Of a stretch of 64,000 nucleotides of DNA, positions 59,720-64,000 are shown in pieces. The translations under genes and the position numbers were made by a program. Numbering within the stretch: the first letter of the stretch is position 1; the number at the start of each line of letters is the position of its first letter. The notes beneath the pieces are model-generated. The model searched no databases. It was not told the DNA's origin and saw only the letters and a list, made by a program, of their open reading frames with translations. Origin of the DNA: Neckera pumila (lineage: Eukaryota > Streptophyta > Bryopsida > Hypnales > Neckeraceae); the NCBI GenBank assembly GCA_963969595.1, contig OZ018409.1, positions 23,242,163 to 23,306,162 on the forward strand, read 5' to 3'.

Positions 59720-60322
59720 TTAACCCCTAAGGGACCTTGGGTGTTTGAGCATAGTTCTTGTTGTTGTTTTACTAACTCTTGTAACAAGCATAATTCCTCA
59801 TTTTGTAGAATAACTTTGATGATTGCCACCGTTGAAGTGAAAGAGGACTTATTCAGCTTTCCTATGAAAAAAAGATCAACGGAATTGCACAATTTTTGAG
59901 AAAATGCCACCATTGACAAAATTGATGAAAGATGTTTGGTTAGGAGGTACTTTGTATATACGCTAAAATCGAAATGTTGAAATTGGAATGCTCAAAAGTG
60001 CTCCAAAAATTTTGATTTTTTTTCCACATGTACATACCATCATAATATTAATGTGTAATTTTTTTCAAATCATTTTGAGGTGTAGAAAAAAAGATATGAG
60101 AATGTAAAGTGATGGCTAACTTGGCCTTTTCCAATCTCAAAAAATCTACCAAAAATCGCACATTCAATCATTTCTCGATCGGACTGCACCAACAGATTTA
60201 GCAAAGAAAATTATCCAAGGCCTCTTTGTTGTTCATGATTGCCAATGAGGTTCACATATCAAATTTTTTACAAATGTAGTTGCAGAAGCCATGTGGTGGC
60301 CTTATGGTCCTTTAGGGATTAA
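59720..60322. mobile_element. TTAA-bounded (piggyBac-like) element, copy 8
   Basis: The element is 603 bp. The left end is TTAACCCCTAAGGGACCTTG; the right end read inward is TTAATCCCTAAAGGACCATA. No transposase is encoded; the minus frame at 59638-59919 crosses the border and is not a gene. Confidence 0.8.
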
Positions 60323-60390
60323 TTCTAATATCTAGGGGAAAATGAAACGTTGGAGTTCAAATGTAGATGTCAGGTTTTGGGCAATGTTGA

Positions 60391-61317
60391 TTAACCCCTA
60401 AAGGACCGTTTGTCCCCTCGGGGGACAATTTGGGTCCGGGCAAGTTCCTATTGCTTCAATTTTTTGTAATATTTTTTGGGATTTTTTGAGGTTGTATATT
60501 TTTGTAAGAGCTTTGTGAATATATAATTTTAATTTTAATTAATGCCCAGGAGAAAAAGTTATGGCACCATAAGCAAAATTGGAGTTTTGCGGGCAGCCTA
60601 AAAAAATCACAAAAAGTCAAAAAAAAAATTTCAAATTCTTTTCTCAATGATTATATTTTGTCTATATGTGAAGCTTTGTTTCATTCAATTTGGACTAATA
60701 ATGAGAAAGTTATGAACAATCTTAGTTTTTCGGGCAATCTAAGCATCTTCTCAAAAAAATAACTTGTAGAATTCGTTTTTCAATGCAATTTTTAGAATTT
60801 TTCAAAAAAAATTATTAGACAAGGTTGGATTTTTTTGCTAGAAAAATCTCACTGTTGGGATTATTGTGATTCAATTCCATCTAAAAGCTATTTACAATTT
60901 AGTTTTTTCTTCAATCTTGAACCTACTTCTATTTAATAATTTTTTAATGAGTGAAAATTAAGTGCTTTTTATCCTAAATTTTTGAGAGATTCTTGATTCA
61001 ACTACTTAACATAAATAAGTAGAAAATCAAAGTCCATAGTGCAAAAAATATGAACTAAAAAGACTCAAAGCCAAAAAAATCTAGTCAAGCAAGGTGCAAA
61101 AAAACTTGTTTTCTTCACTTTAAATGCATATATCTTGCAATCTACATGGTCAAAGTTTCTGAAATTTCTTCCACATATTCATATACTAGTCAAGTATAAG
61201 ATCTTATGGTTGGATATGCAAGAAAAATATTTTTTAAAGCTCTTTTCTCTTTGCAATAGAAATGACAGTTTTGAGTGGTTTTTGATAGGAAATTCACCTT
61301 GGTCCTTTAGGGGTTAA
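60391..61317. mobile_element. TTAA-bounded (piggyBac-like) element, copy 9, best-preserved ends
   Basis: The element is 927 bp with near-perfect inverted ends: TTAACCCCTAAAGGACCG at the left and, inward from the right, TTAACCCCTAAAGGACCAAG. Just inside the left end TTGTCCCC-TCG-GGGGACAA (60410-60428) forms a perfect hairpin. It serves as the reference for the longer subfamily (copies 3 and 6). It has no coding capacity. Confidence 0.88.
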
Positions 61318-61770
61318 ATACCATGGAAGTACATATTGTTTTTTGTATTATTAGATAGCAAAAATAGTATTTATGGTGATTTATTACAAAGCTTCAACAA
61401 AATTGGTGTTAGTAGGAGGTGATTGAAAAAGATAATCAAACCTATTCACGAACCTTTAATAAATTTGCCTTCTTGTGTTATCAAGAGTCATCACTGATTG
61501 ATTTGTGTTGAATAAGCTGTGGGAAAAAAACTCAATGGAAAAAAATTATCTTAAATTTTAATTTTTTGCATTTTTTTAATGAATTATTTGAATATTCTCT
61601 ACACATGTACTAAATTTGTTCTTCAAATAAAAAGAATTCAAGACTTGAGAGTCCATCATTATCTCAAGAGATAAATGAACTTCACTCAAATTGGATTTTA
61701 AATATATTAGTTTTGAGTTTAAAAGTAGGGCTTAGGAATGGAGAGGGTTTTGAAAATGGGATGTTCTATT

Positions 61771-62153
61771 TTAATCCGTAAATGATATTGCAAGCCTAAG
61801 GGACATTTCCAAAGTCCAACTTGAATTTTCACATAGTTCTTGGTTGAAAAGTTCTTAAGCTTGACTAAAAAAATGTAGCCCCAACAATCTACTTTCTATT
61901 CCACTTTAATTTTTCATCAAAATTATTAAAATTGTAGTTTCTATGACACTTCAAAGGTAGTATCTTAAAAGCTTCAAATATATAACTTGTGAACTTTTTC
62001 TATTGAATCTCTCTTGGTGTGAGTCTAGTACAATCTTTATGGTTGAATTTCAAAAAGAAATTGTTTTTTTCTCCATTTTTTTCTCACTACCCTAAAAAGT
62101 GGCAGAGTCTGACAAATTTTGCTCAAAATGTGCCTTGGTCCTTTAGAGATTAA
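61771..62153. mobile_element. TTAA-bounded (piggyBac-like) element, copy 10
   Basis: The element is 383 bp. The left end is TTAATCCGTAAATGATATTG; the right end read inward is TTAATCTCTAAAGGACCAAG. Interior blocks match copy 7 in reverse orientation (TCTCTCTTGGTGTGAG near 62008). Confidence 0.65.
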
Positions 62154-62461
62154 GGGTTAAAATCTTCATGTAAGCTTGTTAGTAAAGCCCCCCCCCTCCC
62201 TAAACCAACATCTTTACTCTTTGTACATTTCCAAAACCAATTATGTTCATATGTGGAAGAAACCATTTTAGAACCAAACTTTGTTCCTTTCTAACTTTTG
62301 TATACGGTGTTCAAATGTCGCGCTCTTTGGTGCGTGGACACCTCCTTTCACTTGCCTATAAGAAAATCAATGAAAATTTGAAGAGTCTAATAATAGTAAC
62401 TAGGCACAGTAGCAGCAATAAAGTGTCTGTTTAGTCAATGGGGGCACCCATCTTAAGCTTA

Positions 62462-62567
62462 CACAAAATAGTGAAATTAGGTTGCCCCACACTAATTTCT
62501 CATATCTAACACTTTCAGACATGGTCAACTACTATAGTCTGGGGCAACCTAATTTCACTATTTTGTG
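62462..62567. mobile_element. TA-flanked MITE (family E), short copy
   Basis: The element is 106 bp and is almost only the two ends: CACAAAATAGTGAAATTAGG and its mirror CCTAATTTCACTATTTTGTG, each bordered by TA. It is an internally deleted form of the 249 bp element at 45879. Confidence 0.9.
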
Positions 62568-63129
62568 TAGATCAAAATATTGGTAGAATCAAAGCTGCCA
62601 ATCACCGCAACCCGAAAAGGATAGCTCCCCGGTGCAGAAGCCAGACGCTTGCTCCCTAATCTTGGATTTAGCGTTGTTCTTAGCGGGGTCCTGTAATTAC
62701 CTGGCGAATGGTTAGTGAGGAATGGTGAGGACCTGTACTTCCTGTATTCTGTGCTGATCTCTGGACAGAGTGTTGCCTCTTGGTTTCGCAGGCACTGAAT
62801 GATGAAGGCTCCGCCAGTCCACCCTTTCCTGGTTCAGCTTCTATTCTCCTGCAGGGTGCTCTTAAAGTTGCTGGATTGTTCGCACGCTTGCATTTAGTGC
62901 TAGGGTGGGACTGACTCCTAATCTTTCACCTTGTCGGATAAGTGAAAAAAAAATCTGCCCCTATTTTGTGGTTAGTCAATTTTAAAAAGATTGTGATTGT
63001 CCCGGACTAAGAGCAACCCCACGGTAGGGCGCCAAGGGGCGTTGGCACGCGCAGTGAGTGAGCCTGAGCAAAAATAATACCCCACAGCAGCCACGCGAAG
63101 CAACAATTTCAGCCCGGCCACTTCATAAT
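62568..63129. other. GC-richer island, no gene assigned
   Basis: Composition resembles the genic islands. A splice-acceptor-like CTTGGTTTCGCAG occurs near 62790 on the plus strand, but no protein-like frame was found. It could be a leader or non-coding exon of a gene beyond the window. Confidence 0.3.
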
Positions 63130-63433
63130 TTAACTCCTACAGGACCAAACACCATTTTTTGGCAATATAGCAATTTTGGGCAGCTCACTACAAACGCAGT
63201 TTTGTTTTGTTTTCTTTGGAAATTTCACACAACATGTGGCTGAGGAGTAGCTTTAAGGTCCAACAATTTTAACGACTCTTGACTACACGGTTAAAAACTG
63301 CACATCATACTACAAGATCCTATGGTTACATGTGTCAAAAATTGCTTTTTTCCAAAGATTTGGTAGTTGTATTAGAAATGGCAGTTTTAGAGCATTTTTG
63401 GTGATTACATAGTTAAAGAACTTTAGGAGTTAA
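63130..63433. mobile_element. TTAA-bounded (piggyBac-like) element, copy 11
   Basis: The element is 304 bp. The left end is TTAACTCCTACAGGACCAAA; the right end read inward is TTAACTCCTAAAGTTCTTTA. Its right TTAA is also the left TTAA of the next element. Confidence 0.75.
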
Positions 63434-64000
63434 TCCCTAAAGAACCAAACACCGTTTTCTAGCAACATAACAAATTTGGGCAGCTCACTATGAATGGAAA
63501 TTTTAATTTTTTTCTTTGAAATTTTCACACAAGATGTGCCCGAGGAGTAGCTTCAAGGCCCAATAATTTTCATAACTTTTGACTTTATGGATAAAAAGTT
63601 ATTGCATGATATGTAATTTTCCGCGTTTGGCGAGCAATATGGGTAGCTCAAAAAAATCTTTTAAACGCATTTTTTTGTAAACTCAAAATTTGAAATTGGT
63701 TTTACAGATTTATATATTCTTGGAAAGCTTTGAATCATTCCATATGGATTAACGAGTCAAAAGTTATGAGGATTCTTAGTTGGAGGGTAGTTATGGAATC
63801 TCTACTCTAAAATAAACTTTGAAGTCCTTTCTCTAACTCAATTTTCAACATTTTTGAAGAAAACAAAAAGTATTGGGTGTATATTGTTTGTTACAACATT
63901 ACATTCATTGGGATTGGCCTTTTTCAATTCCATAATTAAATTCTTGACAATCTAGTATTTTGAGTCATTCTCTACCTCTTCCTACTTACTATTTTTTCCT
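63430..64000. mobile_element. TTAA-bounded (piggyBac-like) element, copy 12, cut by window end
   Basis: It starts TTAATCCCTAAAGAACCAAA and continues with CACCGTTTTCTAGCAACATA and GGGCAGCTCACTA, which parallel the start of copy 11. The right end lies outside the window. Confidence 0.65.

Noticed and set aside
1..64000. tRNA, rRNA and snRNA genes
   Set aside because: No tRNA B-box (GGTTCGAATCC-like) with a matching cloverleaf, and no rRNA or U-RNA text was seen. A tRNAscan or Infernal run would settle this.

Overview
The window looks like nuclear DNA of a plant-lineage (streptophyte) eukaryote. Support: split genes with GT-AG introns, an OSCA/CSC1-type channel gene, an OVATE-like protein, a plant-type telomeric heptamer (TTTAGGG) run, and plant-style transposon ends (Stowaway-like CTCCCTCCGTCCC, CACTA-like, Ty3/gypsy). 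I cannot name the species. Exons are GC-richer than the strongly AT-rich DNA between them. No bacterial, organellar, rRNA, tRNA or CRISPR features were recognised.

Genes, all on the minus strand: (1) 1552-3192, two exons, 512 aa, an S/R-rich protein with a C-terminal OVATE-like domain; (2) 14642-16191, four exons, 260 aa, an Mpv17/PMP22-type membrane protein; (3) 17816-18558, a broken membrane-protein gene I do not recognise; (4) 38243-39715, two exons, 212 aa, a secreted lipocalin, with a relic of a second lipocalin tail just downstream at about 38089-38139; (5) 48605-57381, nine exons, 751 aa, an OSCA/CSC1 (DUF221) mechanosensitive cation channel. All exon joins given here keep the reading frame; none is backed by transcripts. 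The genes do not form a pathway.

Most of the rest is repeats. From 25.95 to 31.1 kb lies a decayed Ty3/gypsy retrotransposon on the minus strand (gag, protease, RT, RNase H, integrase). Four small elements are inserted in it: two CACTA-like foldbacks and two copies of a MITE whose ends read CATTAC...GTAATG. A Stowaway-like element is at 10093-10912. A second TA-flanked MITE (ends CACAAAATAGTG) occurs at 43.7, 45.9 and 62.5 kb and has grown into a tandem array at 43.7-44.25 kb.

The most notable signal is a set of eleven paired elements plus one cut by the window edge, 0.3-1.5 kb long. They are bounded by TTAA and have inverted ends like TTAACCCCTAAAGGACC...GGTCCTTTAGGGGTTAA. TTAA targets with CC(C)-starting ends are the hallmark of piggyBac transposons, which are hardly known from land plants. 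This family, its nesting and its shared-TTAA tandem pair at 63.43 kb are the best candidates for something undescribed. No transposase was found in the window, so the assignment rests on ends and target site only.
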